Assembly: GCA_037951105.1 (NCBI GenBank)
Contig: JBAMJV010003241.1
Location: forward strand, 169,736 to 233,735
DNA: 64,000 bases
Source: Echinarachnius parma
Lineage: Eukaryota > Echinodermata > Echinoidea > Clypeasteroida > Echinarachniidae
Direction of reading: 5' to 3'
Shown: positions 41,001 through 49,277 of the stretch, piece after piece
Numbering within the stretch: the stretch's first letter is position 1
How the letters are laid out: every line of letters starts with the position of its first letter
Translations under genes and position numbers: made by a program
The notes under the pieces: model-generated
Told to the model about the DNA's origin: nothing
What the model saw: only the letters and a program-made list of their open reading frames with translations
The model's database searches: none

Positions 41001-44000
41001 TAACAAAAGGAAAGAATTAACCCATTCAGGACAGAATTTTTGGTATAACATTCATTCTCCATAGACCCTTGTCCGAGTATTTTCGGGACTAGTTCTGAAC
41101 GGGTAAAAACATTCAAAGAATTGATAACACACTTATCGAAAGATAACTAACTATTTTATATTTAAAATTTCGAAAATATGGATGCTCAATAAAAATGCCC
41201 TGATCAGGATTTTGTTTAATAAATATTAGTACCAAAGTATTTTATTCTTAGGATGATATTCCTGCATCTACCAGATGACCTGGGTAATAATGTAAAGCAC
41301 TTAAAGATAATAATCAATCATTAGTAGGCACTATATTAATCTAAGTATTAAAGGTGCACCTGCAAAGTGTCAGATATTGCCCAAAATGACATTTGAGACT
41401 TCAATCCCATACCAAAATCATTACCAAGATATGTCGGAATGATATGTGAAAGTTTCATTGAAAAAGAACACTGCATGCTTTCCTGGTTAAAAAAGCAAAA
41501 ATTTGCGTCAGCTTTTACAACGAATTACTGTATGACGTGTATGAGGTTTAAGACCGTTAATTAACACTCTTGAGCTGAATGATTATCAATGATAGATATC
41601 GTCATACTAAAGGAGTATTGAAAAAATCTAACCCTATTTTATTTGTCTCTTACCATAAGCCAAACAACACGGTAGAAGAGAAATGTGGAAGCTCAATTAA
41701 TTTTTGCGGAGTTAGACACTTTACAGGTGCACCTTTAATATTCTATGTTGAATTGAAATATAAAAAAATAAAGCTCAACTGACCTGTATCTTGTTGTACC
41801 TCTTGACGTACACCATGTTGCGCTTCTCGGCGTCCACGATGGCGTTCTGCAGTTTCTGCAGCTGCTCCGAGTTCTTACTGCTCATGTCGTTGTAGAGCTC
41901 AAAAAGCCTCGGCTGGGGATGGGCAGGCAGCGTGATCGCCATAAACTTCTCAAGTCTCACCTAAACACAAGGAAAAGGTAATCAGTGTATATGCGTGCTC
42001 GACGGACACTAGCACTTGCCTCATTTCCCAGGGCAAGTGAAAATTAAGGTCTGCAAGTACAATTCTGAGTTCTTGCTGCTCATGTCGTTGTAGAGCTCAA
42101 AGAGCCTTGGCTGGGGATGGGCTGGCAGTGTGATCGCCATGAACTTCTCAAGTCTCACCTAAACACAAGGGAAAGGTAATCAGTATATATGCGGGCTCGA
42201 CTAACACTAGCATTTGCCTCATTGCCCGGGGCAGGTGAAAATTAAGGTCTGTAAGTACTTGCTGTTCATGTCGTTGTAAAGCTCAAAGAGCCTTGGCTGG
42301 GGATGGGCTGGCAGTGCGATCGCCATAAACTTCTCAAGTCTCACCCAAACACAAGTTAATCAGTGTATATGCGTGCTCGACTGACACTAGCACTTGCCTC
42401 ATTGCCTGGAGCAAGTGAAAATTAAGGTCAATTCTGAGTACTTGCTGTTCTTGTCGTTGTACAGCTCAAAGAGCCTTGGCTGGGGATGGGCTGGCAGCGT
42501 GATGGCCGTGAACATCTCATGTCTCACCTAAACACAAGAAAACGATCATACCAAACGAGTACATGTCATTTTTTGTTTTACTGATCAATGTAAACTTGTG
42601 TATATTTGGTGGTTCAATGCACAGCTTAACACTAGAGTAACATTTAAGATCAATAACCTGTATCCCACCTGACACAACTGTTAAAAATGGGTTAAACAAA
42701 CTAAAACAAATATCACGAACATTCTTTTTTCTCACCTGTAAATCTGACACCCAATTATCCTGAAAGAGTTCCTTGTACGACGGGTGCTTTGTAGGATCCG
42801 GAACAAAGGGTAGTGCGTAGAAGGGTAGGAACTCTGTCGTCTGGCTGAGCGAGGCTCCTCGGTTCTCAAGGTATTTCTTAAACTCCTCCATCGTGTCTTC
42901 GAGTTTGTTCTTGGCCTATGAAAAGAAACATGAAAAGTATCTTATTTGTGCATATTGTTCCATTTATTGCTTTTCCCTGCAGACAAAATATAAGAGTTCA
43001 TTATAGGTTCTATTTACTGTTATCCAGTTTGTCTCATGAAGATATATCATAAACTACTTAAGTTAGGCATATCAAACCCTACAATTTCATGAGAGGTTAT
43101 ACATTACAGTTTGCATATGGGGCACATAAGATGAATAAATTCCAAATTATATACATTATTTTAAATGGAAATAAAACCTTTACTTTACTACTAATGGCCC
43201 GGTCAGATATCAACGGCTAGCGGAAACGAATGCCCAACGAATAGAAAATTTGTAAAAAAAGAAATTATCCGGTGATGAAAGTCGTCTCCATTGCTTTATG
43301 TACAAAACATAGAACAACGTACATCACCGGACAAGGAACGGACAAGAAACGCATACGAACGGAGACGAACGGATGGAAAATTTAGCTCTCCCGTTTGACG
43401 TTCGTTTACGCAATCCATTGATATCTGACCGGGCTACTAAAGTTACCTTTTTCCCAGTGATCATGTGATATTTGATGGGAAAGATGGCAAAGTAAATGCT
43501 GAGGTAGAACTCAATTTTCTTGCAGACGGGGTCGTCCTTCCGCACGTTCTCCGGAACGTTCTCGTCCCAGATCATGAAGAACTCGAACCTCGCTCCTGAC
43601 TTGAAGAGGGCCAGTAAATCGGACTAAACAGAGTACGAGAGAAGGAATACAAAACTAGTATCAACAAAACATATTCCAGTATTTCATTAATAAAATTCTC
43701 ATAGTACTAGGGACAGAATCGATTTTGAATCTATTGTACATTTAAATGCCCTTTTTGTGGTCTTTGTAGTAGGGCAGGTCCAAGCTAATGTCCCCCTTGA
43801 TGATGAAAATTCATCTTCATTTTAGCATATCAAGTTTGGTATCATTTAAAAGCTAATAGTCTGAAGTTTAGATTTTTAGTGTGGAAATTTGCATAATCTG
43901 CATATTTAACGAGTAGGGGTCATCTTATTTGCATATTTCAAATATTAGTGTGACGTACGGGACATTACATTTTTATTTCTAATATTTATTTAATCAATGG

Positions 44001-47000
44001 AGCATTACTTTCATATATGGGAACTAGTAAAACTAATTACTAGCAATAGTTGACCAAATTTTTAAGTTTCAAAATTAATTGATTATGCTAATTAGGGCGT
44101 GTCCAAAATGCTATGTCCCGTACGTCACAAAAATGCGCACATTTTTAAATATTTCAGTATGAAACAGTTAATTTTTTTCTTTCATATTCTGTGAAGTTCT
44201 AATTTATCATACTCCTGACCAGCTAGCCAAGTTTGATGAAAAAAACATGTTTCGTTTTGATTTTATTAGCTAATTAACAAATGTGACGTACGGGACAAAA
44301 GTGTGACGTACGGGACATTTTCAGTGTTAAAGCAATGGCAAGGCAGGTAAAAATTATTTTTTGGTGTTTTAACCGCTAATCATCAAAATAATACATGCTT
44401 AGATGCTCCCCAGAAGTTCAGAATAGATAGGTCTTACCTCCAGGAGCCATCTCTAAAAAAAAAATTCATGTTCCATTTCGTACTTTGTGATAATTTTCAT
44501 GAAAATATGTCTTGAGGGGGAAATTTGAAATATTCTTAAAATTACCTTTCATTAATTATCTAAAATACTAGACAATCAATTTGAGTAGGGAAATTGCGTG
44601 TCAATGAAGGAGAGACAGTAGTACACTGGTTAAGTACACCAAGACCTTCCAAACGGGTTCAAAAACTGTAAGAAAGTGCTAAAAAGGCACAAAATATAAT
44701 CACTTATTCTTCTGAACAGTCCCATGTATAGGATTTGATGTAAGTTGCCCCATTTTCGATGATTCTGTTTAATTTACTCATATTAATCTCTTTTTTGGCA
44801 AATTTAAAAGTAATTTACATCAGAAGAATGTAACCAACACATATTGGTGCCAGAAAAAATAGTTTTTGTTAATTATTAATTAGGAATTAATTAGCTTAAT
44901 TAATTAACTTTTTTTTTAAAGTCGTATCGTAACTTTTTGTAGAAGTATTTTTTTTTTTTTTCATCAGAATATATTAGATTTATACAATAAGAACAAATAT
45001 ATTGCAAAATAAAATGAAATTAAAATAGAAAAATGACATAGTTTTAGTGAGGAAAAAATGTCCCGTACGTCACATGTCCCGTACGTCACGCGCATACCTA
45101 TTATCTTTCATTAATTATCGTGGGAAAAAAAGTTGTGAATTAATTAATTTTTTGGTAGTGTGTACTTGAATGTTTACTGAATGCATATATTACAAATTAG
45201 TTAGTATTAGCCATGTAGATTCAGAGCATTTTCATGATACATCATTTTCCAAAAAAGTCAACATTTCTCTGGTCCCGTACGTCACGCTGCATATTAATTA
45301 GCATAATTAAATATTAATGATCGATTTAAAAATTTTTTTTTTGCATTTTAGGAAGGGACTGCAAGTAGCTTCCCAAAGCACCAAAAAGATTCTAAATCAT
45401 AGCTTCTTCCTCCGAGTAATAATCAATTAAAAGCTGTGAATGTCCCGTACGTCACAAGTCAAATAGCTTGGACCTGCCCAGTAATACCTCACACCAGAAT
45501 TTCACTGAGACAGCAAATTTAAACTGAATATAAAAATGAAGCTATTTTTTGTGAAAAAGAATGAATGCTTGAATGTGAAAACACTATCTAAAGCACCTTA
45601 TGTCTTTAATTTTAAAGATTAGTTCATGGACAGTTATTAAAGGGGTAGTTTAGTTTTGGTAGAGAGGGCGCTGCACATCACAATTTTTTGGGGAGGTAAT
45701 GAAAAACTGAGTGTCGAATTTGAGAGAACATGCAATTTTAATGGCAGAATAAACTTTATTTGGTCAAAATCGGTCCAGAAACGGCTGAAATATCAACCAA
45801 TATATCTGATCTTATTTTTTATTTGGGGCCCAAATAATTAGATGAATTTTTCAAAAAATATTAAAAATGCATACACTTTTTCAAAAATGTTCAAAAGCGT
45901 TTTTTAATTAGTTGTTGATAATCTCTCTATTTAATCATGATTTCTAAAACATCACATGCATAATTTTGTATGAAAAATGGTTAAAACCAATGCCTTTTTA
46001 GAGAGCATCCTCTGGTGTTTTAATGGCTCTTTTTGAATGATAATGGGCTTTTTACTTAGTCGTTTGTAATTTTGTATACCTTTCGAGCATGGTGGAGTTA
46101 TAACTATTAGTTTATAATGTTACTGTCCAGGTTTGGTTACTAAAATTCAGCCTAACCAAAACTGTACTACCCCTTTAATGTTTACTTGTCAATTGTTACT
46201 TGATTTATAGACATTCAGGATCTACCTGTAGATCTGATCTGCATTTTACCTTGCGACTTGATTTCTGCCTCAATCTCTGAAAAGCCTAATATCTTACTAT
46301 GATTATATTCCAGACTTGTACACAGACAGTTATTAATGCCTGTCTATTCCCACTCAATTAGACATTCTCAGTTTACCTGAAGATCTGCCTTGCGTTTGTT
46401 CCATGGCCTCTTCATGGGCTGCTCGATGGGACGACCTTGGGACTTGGTCTCAGCCTCGAACACTCTCAGCGACTGGTCTAGACGAGAGAAGTCAAGATAC
46501 TGAGGGCGAAATTTGAAGACAAAAATAGAAAGAATGTATTAAACCAAACAAAAAAAGAAAATAGAACTGAGAATAAACTAGTTATGAAAAGGATGTCCAA
46601 ACCATATTTTATACGTCCTTCTTTTTTCTGATGGTGTGCGTGCACTGTGCAGAAAGTCTAGATAACAAGGATTTAGTCTGATTGGATCCCCATACAATGA
46701 CAAAATCAGAGCTCTTGTTACAGTGAAAGAGGAGGATTAATCAACAATAATGCCAAAAGATTCTTGGTTTCAAAACCTTTTTGAAGTAGTACAGTAGTAC
46801 AGGGCTGTCATTCTATTTCAATAATGATAGCAATCTTTTAAAACTGCTGGTAAATGGGGTATAATTTTACTTTGAAAAGAAAAAGAATTTACAAGTGCAC
46901 ACTAAAAAAAAAAGAGGAATTTAACATAATTAATTTTCTCCCTTGGATAGAAACAAAATAAAGATTACCTCTTTAACTATTCCATTCAACTCTCCTTCAA

Positions 47001-47043
47001 ATGCGACAACTGTTGTTGAACTGTTATTCCTGTTTGACCCCAT
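19330..47043 (-). CDS. ARMC9: ARMC9 orthologue (LisH and armadillo repeat protein of the ciliary base)
   Basis: Coding exons, 5' to 3' on the minus strand: 46969..47043, 46377..46499, 43447..43623, 42736..42915, 41784..41960, 40849..40923, 39338..39424, 38788..38825, 37536..37556, 36216..36321, 33308..33406, 32474..32567, 31106..31229, 30597..30736, 30063..30139, 28927..29001, 28335..28425, 26056..26105, 24975..25085, 23804..23865, 23256..23346, 22566..22644, 21849..21874, 20932..21014, 20192..20355, 19330..19451. All have GT-AG borders and matching phases; they sum to 2547 nt, 848 codons plus TGA, close to vertebrate ARMC9. Residues 1-60 form the LisH region ([19 protein letters not shown]). 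Exon 4 has the hallmark [18 protein letters not shown]. Exons 11-17 (about 354-586) hold the armadillo repeats ([30 protein letters not shown]). Residues 587-603 are acidic; 640-848 are Ser/Pro-rich and probably disordered. In vertebrates ARMC9 acts at the basal body and cilium and is mutated in Joubert syndrome. An upstream in-frame stop supports the start. Confidence 0.96.
20080..20112. repeat. (CA)n microsatellite
   Basis: About 16 CA units inside the last ARMC9 intron. Confidence 0.9.
20357..20435. repeat. (TAGA)n microsatellite
   Basis: TAGA repeated about 19 times with two AAAT interruptions, starting two bases upstream of an ARMC9 exon (acceptor TATCTAG of exon 25), so the polypyrimidine tract of this acceptor is made of the microsatellite itself. 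Confidence 0.95.
21570..21820. mobile_element. MITE family A (GGCCCGGTCA ends), copy 1
   Basis: GGCCCGGTCACATATCACTGG at the left is mirrored by CCGGTGATATGTGACCGGGCC at the right, 251 bp overall. The interior shares CGTTTCTTGTCCG words with copy 2 at 43196. It sits in an ARMC9 intron. Confidence 0.85.
22185..22375. mobile_element. Element with GGTACCCCGGGGTACC palindrome, copy 1
   Basis: About 190 bp, shared in reverse orientation with 35828-36012: common words are GTGTAGCGCCAT, CGCGCGATTGTATG, GCACGCTATACCC and TTAATTATTTG(T). One end carries the perfect 16-bp palindrome GGTACCCCGGGGTACC (about 22342-22357); the other end here has decayed to AGTACCCGTATCCCGCG. Confidence 0.75.
22890..23157. 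repeat. (GAT)n microsatellite
   Basis: More than 25 uninterrupted GAT/ATG units in the middle with GGT-rich variants on both sides. It produces long Asp, Met, His and Ile frames, none of which is a gene. It lies in an ARMC9 intron. Confidence 0.95.
24788..24955. mobile_element. MITE family B (CAGTCAAACCTG ends)
   Basis: AAACCTGTTTATAAATGGTG at the left and GACAGGTTTGACTG at the right, with internal GTGGCCACTAT and GACAGGT words. Related to the sharply bounded copy at 49120; diverged copies also lie near 24.05-24.26 kb and 39.92-40.07 kb. Confidence 0.65.
24975..25085 (-). CDS. ARMC9: ARMC9 coding exon 19
   Basis: 37 codons containing [20 protein letters not shown], which matches the conserved MEADLDKDE...GELSGEKLL stretch of vertebrate ARMC9. 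Acceptor TTACCAG and donor GTAAGT are intact. Two partial copies lie upstream near 25.3 and 25.5 kb. Confidence 0.94.
25270..25540 (-). repeat. Two partial copies of ARMC9 exon 19
   Basis: The 25471-25537 copy reads [20 protein letters not shown] on the minus strand behind an intact acceptor (GTTGCCAG) and then stops (NEL, TAA). The 25277-25335 copy is more decayed (TTTGACGTCCTCTGCTTTGTC on +). The true exon is at 24975-25085. Spacing is about 200 bp. Confidence 0.82.
26435..27828. mobile_element. Non-autonomous transposon with CAGGCTTTCAAGTGG ends and 6-bp target duplication
   Basis: Left end CAGGCTTTCAAGTGGGCCTA; the right end mirrors it with one change. CTGTTA flanks both sides (26429-26434 and 27829-27834). 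Both subterminal zones are packed with AAAAGTAGGA words in inverted orientation, probable transposase-binding sites. Inside, a block of about 185 bp (AACTAAAGATATTGTCC) is tandemly duplicated at about 26850 and 27045. No transposase frame remains. Confidence 0.85.
30178..30275 (-). mobile_element. tRNA-derived SINE head, copy 1
   Basis: On the minus strand TAGCTCAGTTGGTAGAGCAA (A box) is followed by GGTTCAAATCCC (B box) at tRNA spacing. The next bases, AGAAACCC...GCTCTTTTTC, match the SINE at 32.6 kb (GAGCAAAGAAAA on +), so this is a SINE rather than a free tRNA gene. Confidence 0.6.
31612..31938. mobile_element. MITE-like element holding a TCATGCGTCCGGTAAAAA array
   Basis: TATAGAATGGGTTG at the left is mirrored by CAATGCCCATTCTATA at the right. 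Between them, about nine units of 19-22 bp (CATGCGTCCGGTAAAAA plus 1-4 bases) run from 31698 to 31880, decaying towards the right end. Confidence 0.75.
31945..32092. repeat. Long hairpin, arms about 55 bp
   Basis: GTGGGTCGGTGGAATTGTTT and GCACGCGGTAACTATGGAA in the left arm are mirrored by TTCCATAGTTACCTTGTGC and AAACAATTCCTACCGACCCAC in the right arm. The outer words GATGCGCA and TGCGCATC close the hairpin. Confidence 0.85.
32610..32715 (-). mobile_element. tRNA-derived SINE head, copy 2
   Basis: TAGCTCAGTACCCAGAGCACC and GGTTCGAACCC on the minus strand form A and B boxes; the flank GAGCAAAGAAAATTGGG on + is shared with copy 1. Confidence 0.6.
33703..33775 (-). other. tRNA-like sequence with CAT at the anticodon position
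   Basis: Minus strand: GGTGGCTTAGCGGAATAGAG, then GCCTCATGCACGG, then GGTTCGAACCC. The A and B boxes and a tRNA-like outline are present, but the acceptor stem pairs imperfectly and no intact cloverleaf is certain. It is more likely a tRNA-derived repeat than a functional tRNA-Met. Confidence 0.4.
33911..35328 (+). mobile_element. Solo LTR of an LTR retrotransposon
   Basis: Begins TGTCAGGATAG and ends CACGTGACA (TG...CA, with TGTCA/TGACA ends). The 5-bp sequence GAAAG occurs immediately on both sides (33906-33910 and 35329-35333). The first 800 bp holds tandem repeats (about 113 bp three times, then about 190 bp twice), as expected of a U3 enhancer region. A TATA box is at 34770, followed by a GC-rich transcribed-looking part. 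No internal gag-pol region is present, so this is the product of LTR-LTR recombination. The 225-nt open frame at 34957-35181 lies inside it and is probably chance. Confidence 0.9.
34770..34777 (+). promoter_or_regulatory. TATA box of the solo LTR
   Basis: TATAAATA directly upstream of the GC-rich section (GAGGGGGAATCGAAG), positioned as an LTR core promoter. Confidence 0.6.
35828..36012. mobile_element. Element with GGTACCCCGGGGTACC palindrome, copy 2
   Basis: Both ends are present: GGTACCCTGGGGTACC at 35828 and GGTACCCCGGGGTACC near 35990. The interior is the reverse complement of the copy at 22.2 kb. The self-palindromic ends are unusual because each end alone could fold. Confidence 0.78.
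36904..37073. mobile_element. MITE with CAGTGGAAC ends
   Basis: CAGTGGAACTCTTTACAGAG at the left and AAATAAGGTTCCACTG at the right; TA follows on the right. Same family as 14482 and 54149. Confidence 0.68.
37081..37436. mobile_element. Short element with CAGGGATGTAAGT ends and ATATAA target duplication
   Basis: CAGGGATGTAAGT and ACTTACATCCCTG close a 356-bp element; ATATAA flanks both sides (37075-37080 and 37437-37442). The interior holds the word GGGGGTCCAGGGGGCGG, also present in the 26.4-kb element, and an A-rich tract at 37292-37380. It has 6-bp duplications and CAGG ends like that element. Confidence 0.82.
37536..37556 (-). CDS. ARMC9: ARMC9 21-nt micro-exon 9
   Basis: Acceptor CCTCAG and donor GTGAGA bracket 21 nt. 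With the spare AG of exon 8 it reads STIPEEV and leaves AG for exon 10 (R, then [12 protein letters not shown]). Phase on both sides requires it, but direct exon 8 to 10 joining would also be in frame, so it could be skipped. Confidence 0.8.
37640..37990. mobile_element. Degenerate TTAA-class MITE
   Basis: AAAGTGATCCATTAACTTTAC at the left and TTTGACAAAGTTCATGGATCAC at the right. Related to a copy broken by the solo LTR (about 33.79-35.61 kb), to half copies near 25.39 and 52.51 kb, and to the sharply bounded element at 41352. Confidence 0.55.
39472..39711. mobile_element. MITE family C (GTGACTGGCTATAGCAAAACCC ends), copy 1
   Basis: 240 bp with mirrored ends GTGACTGGCTATAGCAAAAC and TTTTGCTATAGCTGGTCAC; AAAT on both sides (39468-39471 and 39712-39715). 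The interior is shared with copy 2 at 48782 (AGAAATGGGCATT, AAAAGACCTATGATTG). Confidence 0.88.
40500..40795 (+). mobile_element. tRNA-derived SINE, longer copy
   Basis: B-box-like GTGGGTTCGATTCCC at 40565, then a body (CCTCCACCAAGACACTTC) and a 3' tail GAGTGCTTTGAGACTTCTGC with AAAGCACTATATTGC. The tail AAGCAC...GGCACTATAT also appears alone near 41.30 and 51.56 kb, so the 3' module is dispersed separately. Confidence 0.6.
41352..41734. mobile_element. TTAA-target MITE (AGGTGCACCTG ends)
   Basis: AGGTGCACCTGCAAAGTGTC is mirrored by GACACTTTACAGGTGCACCT; TTAA stands on both sides (41348-41351 and 41735-41738). 383 bp, no open frame. A TTAA target is typical of piggyBac and Kolobok superfamilies. 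It ends about 50 bp from ARMC9 exon 5. Confidence 0.88.
41784..41960 (-). CDS. ARMC9: ARMC9 coding exon 5
   Basis: 59 codons in phase 0, from [20 protein letters not shown] to [10 protein letters not shown], matching the conserved segment before ADYHNLIG. This is the only complete copy; three shortened copies of its 5' half stand upstream in intron 4. Confidence 0.95.
42064..42529 (-). repeat. Three partial copies of ARMC9 exon 5
   Basis: Copies at about 42064-42158, 42257-42344 and 42430-42528 each repeat the 5' half of exon 5 (VRLEKFMAI to YNDMSSKN) with its preceding TTTAG acceptor (GGGTGAG in one copy) and about 85 bp of intron. Period is about 185 bp. Each loses homology after the codons for NDM(S/N)SK and runs into TACTTGC, with no donor, then a stop. 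They cannot replace exon 5. Confidence 0.9.
43196..43434. mobile_element. MITE family A (GGCCCGGTCA ends), copy 2
   Basis: GGCCCGGTCAGATATCAACGG against CCATTGATATCTGACCGGGC. TACTAA stands on both sides (43189-43194 and 43435-43440), a probable target duplication. It lies just upstream of the donor of ARMC9 exon 3's intron side (43447). Confidence 0.85.
43772..45479. mobile_element. 1.7-kb transposon with eight GTGACGTACGGGACA motifs and 4-bp target duplication
   Basis: Ends GGGCAGGTCCAAGCTA and TAGCTTGGACCTGCCC are exact inverses; AGTA stands on both sides (43768-43771 and 45480-45483). Inside, the 15-bp motif GTGACGTACGGGACA (or its complement) occurs eight times: near 43950, 44113, 44283, 44302, 45060, 45075, 45272 and 45441. 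The motif is invariant in its core GTGACGTACGGGAC although the intervening DNA is unique and AT-rich. It lies in ARMC9 intron 2. No transposase frame. Confidence 0.9.
45641..46174. mobile_element. TTAA-target element (AGGGGTAGT ends)
   Basis: AGGGGTAGTTTAGTTTTGGT is mirrored by ACCAAAACTGTACTACCCCT; TTAA flanks (45637-45640 and 46175-46178). 534 bp. A one-ended relative starts at 48052 (AGGGATAGTACAGTTATGGT). Confidence 0.88.
46969..47043 (-). CDS. ARMC9: ARMC9 coding exon 1 (start)
   Basis: 25 codons beginning [20 protein letters not shown]. An in-frame TGA lies ten codons upstream of the ATG, so this is the first usable start. It ends IVKE with donor GTAATC, and exon 2 opens with [17 protein letters not shown], restoring the LisH helix across the junction. 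Confidence 0.93.
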
Positions 47044-47745
47044 GATGCTGCTTGTTAGGTCATCCACTCATGACCTTATTGCATCCAGAGTGGAGGTCGA
47101 ATGTCAAACGTCAAAACCAGGGCCACAGCTCTCTAGAGTCTAGACTTGTACAATATCCTCACTAGTGTAGTAATCAAACAAGAATGGAAGAAAACAAGAT
47201 AACAGTATTAACACCAACAGTTTAATTTTGTCAATCTGCAATGCACATTAATTGTGCGAGGGGAGTTTTTTAATTCACTTCGACCCAGTCGTTATAGCCA
47301 AGACCTGAAACTGCGTGCCATAACCATGAATTCAATCAATAATAATAATAAATAAAGCACTTTTTCATTTCAATGCAATTTTGCTCAGTTTAATTCAGAC
47401 ATAAATAAATAAGATATTATAAGATAAGATTCTATAAATAAATAAGAACAGGATGAGTAACAAGTTAGGAACACAAGACCAATCCAATATTGAATGTGAA
47501 AATGTAAATTGTCTGTCACGAGTTCAAAGAAGTCATATGGCATGCAAAAGCAGCGGTAGCAGCATAGCAGCACCACTGGTACCACGGTACACGGCACGCC
47601 AGTCCAGCGCAGCCCGCAGAAAACATTCCAGAGTCACCCTTCTCGGTAGCCTACCGTTTAACACAATATTGACAGTTCAGACACACAGATTACGTGAATT
47701 AAAACACAGCAATGTTCATTAGTTAACTACTTACACGATGCTCAC

Positions 47746-47900
47746 CTTCCTGACAATCCGATTGACGACTTGCTTTCCTTTTCTGTAGGGCGATACGTTT
47801 CAAAATACTGAAAATTTCGTGTTGTTTATTTCGTATCGTCTACTGTCGGATTTTCCTCGTCGCGAATGTAAACTAATATAGTTCTTTCAATGTCACCGTA
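47746..47900 (-). other. ARMC9: Possible ARMC9 5' untranslated exon and promoter
   Basis: A good donor (GGAAG followed by GTGAGC) ends at 47746 on the minus strand, upstream of the coding start. The DNA just beyond is richer in CpG than its surroundings (TCGTCGCGAATG, AGATGGCGACAA). A short leader exon spliced to exon 1 would fit. The right limit is a guess. Confidence 0.35.
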
Positions 47901-48051
47901 GATGGCGACAAACCACTTGGTAAATAGCTTACATTTCCCCGGCCAGAACTAATTCAAGCTTGCATTATTTAATTGAAAACATTGTATAAAACTTATCTAA
48001 AGTATCTATTTGAATTGTTTTGTTTTTTGTCAATTGCATTCCATATTTTAA

Positions 48052-48330
48052 AGGGATAGTACAGTTATGGTCAAACTGAATTTTAATAACCAAAACCTGC
48101 ACCACAACATTACAAACTAATAGTTATATACAAAATTACAAACGACTAAGTAAAAAGACCGTTATCATTCAAAAAGAGCCGTTAAAACACAAAAGGGCGC
48201 TCTTTAAAAACGCATTCGTTTCAACCATTTTTAATCAAAAATCGTGCATATGATGTTTGGTTAAAATAAAGATTAAAAAGATAGATCATCAACAATAAAT
48301 GAATACTTAAATACCTTTTGTTATTTTTTG
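48052..48330. mobile_element. Truncated relative of the 45.6-kb TTAA element
   Basis: TTAA then AGGGATAGTACAGTTATGG, followed by words found in reverse order in the 45.6-kb element (AAACTAATAGTTATA, ACAAACGACTAAGTAAAAAG, TTCAAAAAGAGCC). The other terminus is missing; the right limit is approximate. Confidence 0.7.
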
Positions 48331-48781
48331 AAAAAGTAAGCATTTTGTTTCTTCTTTTTTGTTGAATCATTGAATAAATGTGGGATATCCTAATTTATTT
48401 TGATTGTATATATTTATTGATAGTTCGGCTGTTTCTGAAGCGATTTTGATCAAGTAGAGTTAATTCTGTCATTAAAATATACGCTCTTTAAATTTGACAT
48501 TCTGTTTTCCTCAGAAAAAAAAATTTCTTGAAGCGCCCTATATACCTCAGAAAGGCCGATCTGTATTTGATATTTAAAATGGGAAAAAATAAAAAATAAA
48601 TAAATAAAAGGGTACTGTAGCTGTTACTATTTGTGTTTCTTATCTTTTTGTTTGTTGGGGGGGGGGGGGGGGGGGGGGTAGGGATACTATTTGTACATAC
48701 AACTCGGACCTTCAAAATAAACTCTGTATATCAGTTACCTCCTTATAAAGAGGTTACTGGTACTATTGAAGGGAGTATTAT

Positions 48782-49013
48782 GTGACCCGCTATAGCAAAA
48801 CCCTGCACTTGTCATTAATTCATATTTTGTAGAAATGGGCATTTTAAGTTCACACAATGTGTGTAAAAGACCTATGATTGTAAAATTGAAACAATCATAT
48901 CTTCGCCAATTATTGACCAATTAGTATCAGAACAATTAAGCATGAAATGAAAGCTTGTGGAAAAACATTTTTATTTTTACCGATAAGTGCGGGGTTTTGC
49001 TATAGCCGGTCAC
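48782..49013. mobile_element. MITE family C, copy 2
   Basis: GTGACCCGCTATAGCAAAAC and TTTTGCTATAGCCGGTCAC close 232 bp; the interior matches copy 1 along its full length. It lies between ARMC9 and the SelJ-type gene. Confidence 0.87.
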
Positions 49014-49061
49014 ATATAGGAAGGCTATGCATCTTGTTGGTTAACAGAATAACAAGCAAAA

Positions 49062-49063
<2 letters not shown>

Positions 49064-49114
<51 letters not shown>
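49064..49114. repeat. (AC)n microsatellite
   Basis: About 25 uninterrupted AC units, immediately left of a MITE. Confidence 0.95.
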
Positions 49115-49115
<1 letters not shown>

Positions 49116-49119
49116 GGTA

Positions 49120-49277
49120 CAGTCAAACCTGTATACAGTGACCACCTATGGGAAACAAGAAAAGTGGCCACTGTAGAAAGGTGACCTCTATAGACAGGTT
49201 CCATAACATTGTTTCTCTGCAAGGGATCATGTTTGGTGGCCACTATAGGCAAGTGGCCACTTTGAAATGTTTGACTG
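49120..49277. mobile_element. MITE family B (CAGTCAAACC ends), best copy
   Basis: CAGTCAAACCTGTATACAGTG and AAATGTTTGACTG close 158 bp with TA on both sides; TGGCCACTGTAGAAAGG and TGGCCACTATAGGC inside. Tc1/mariner-like termini. Confidence 0.82.

Noticed and set aside
42517..42735. Extension of ARMC9 exon 4 past its donor ([11 protein letters not shown]...)
   Set aside because: A GTGAG donor follows DLQ and the next conserved residues are in exon 5; the extension is intronic.
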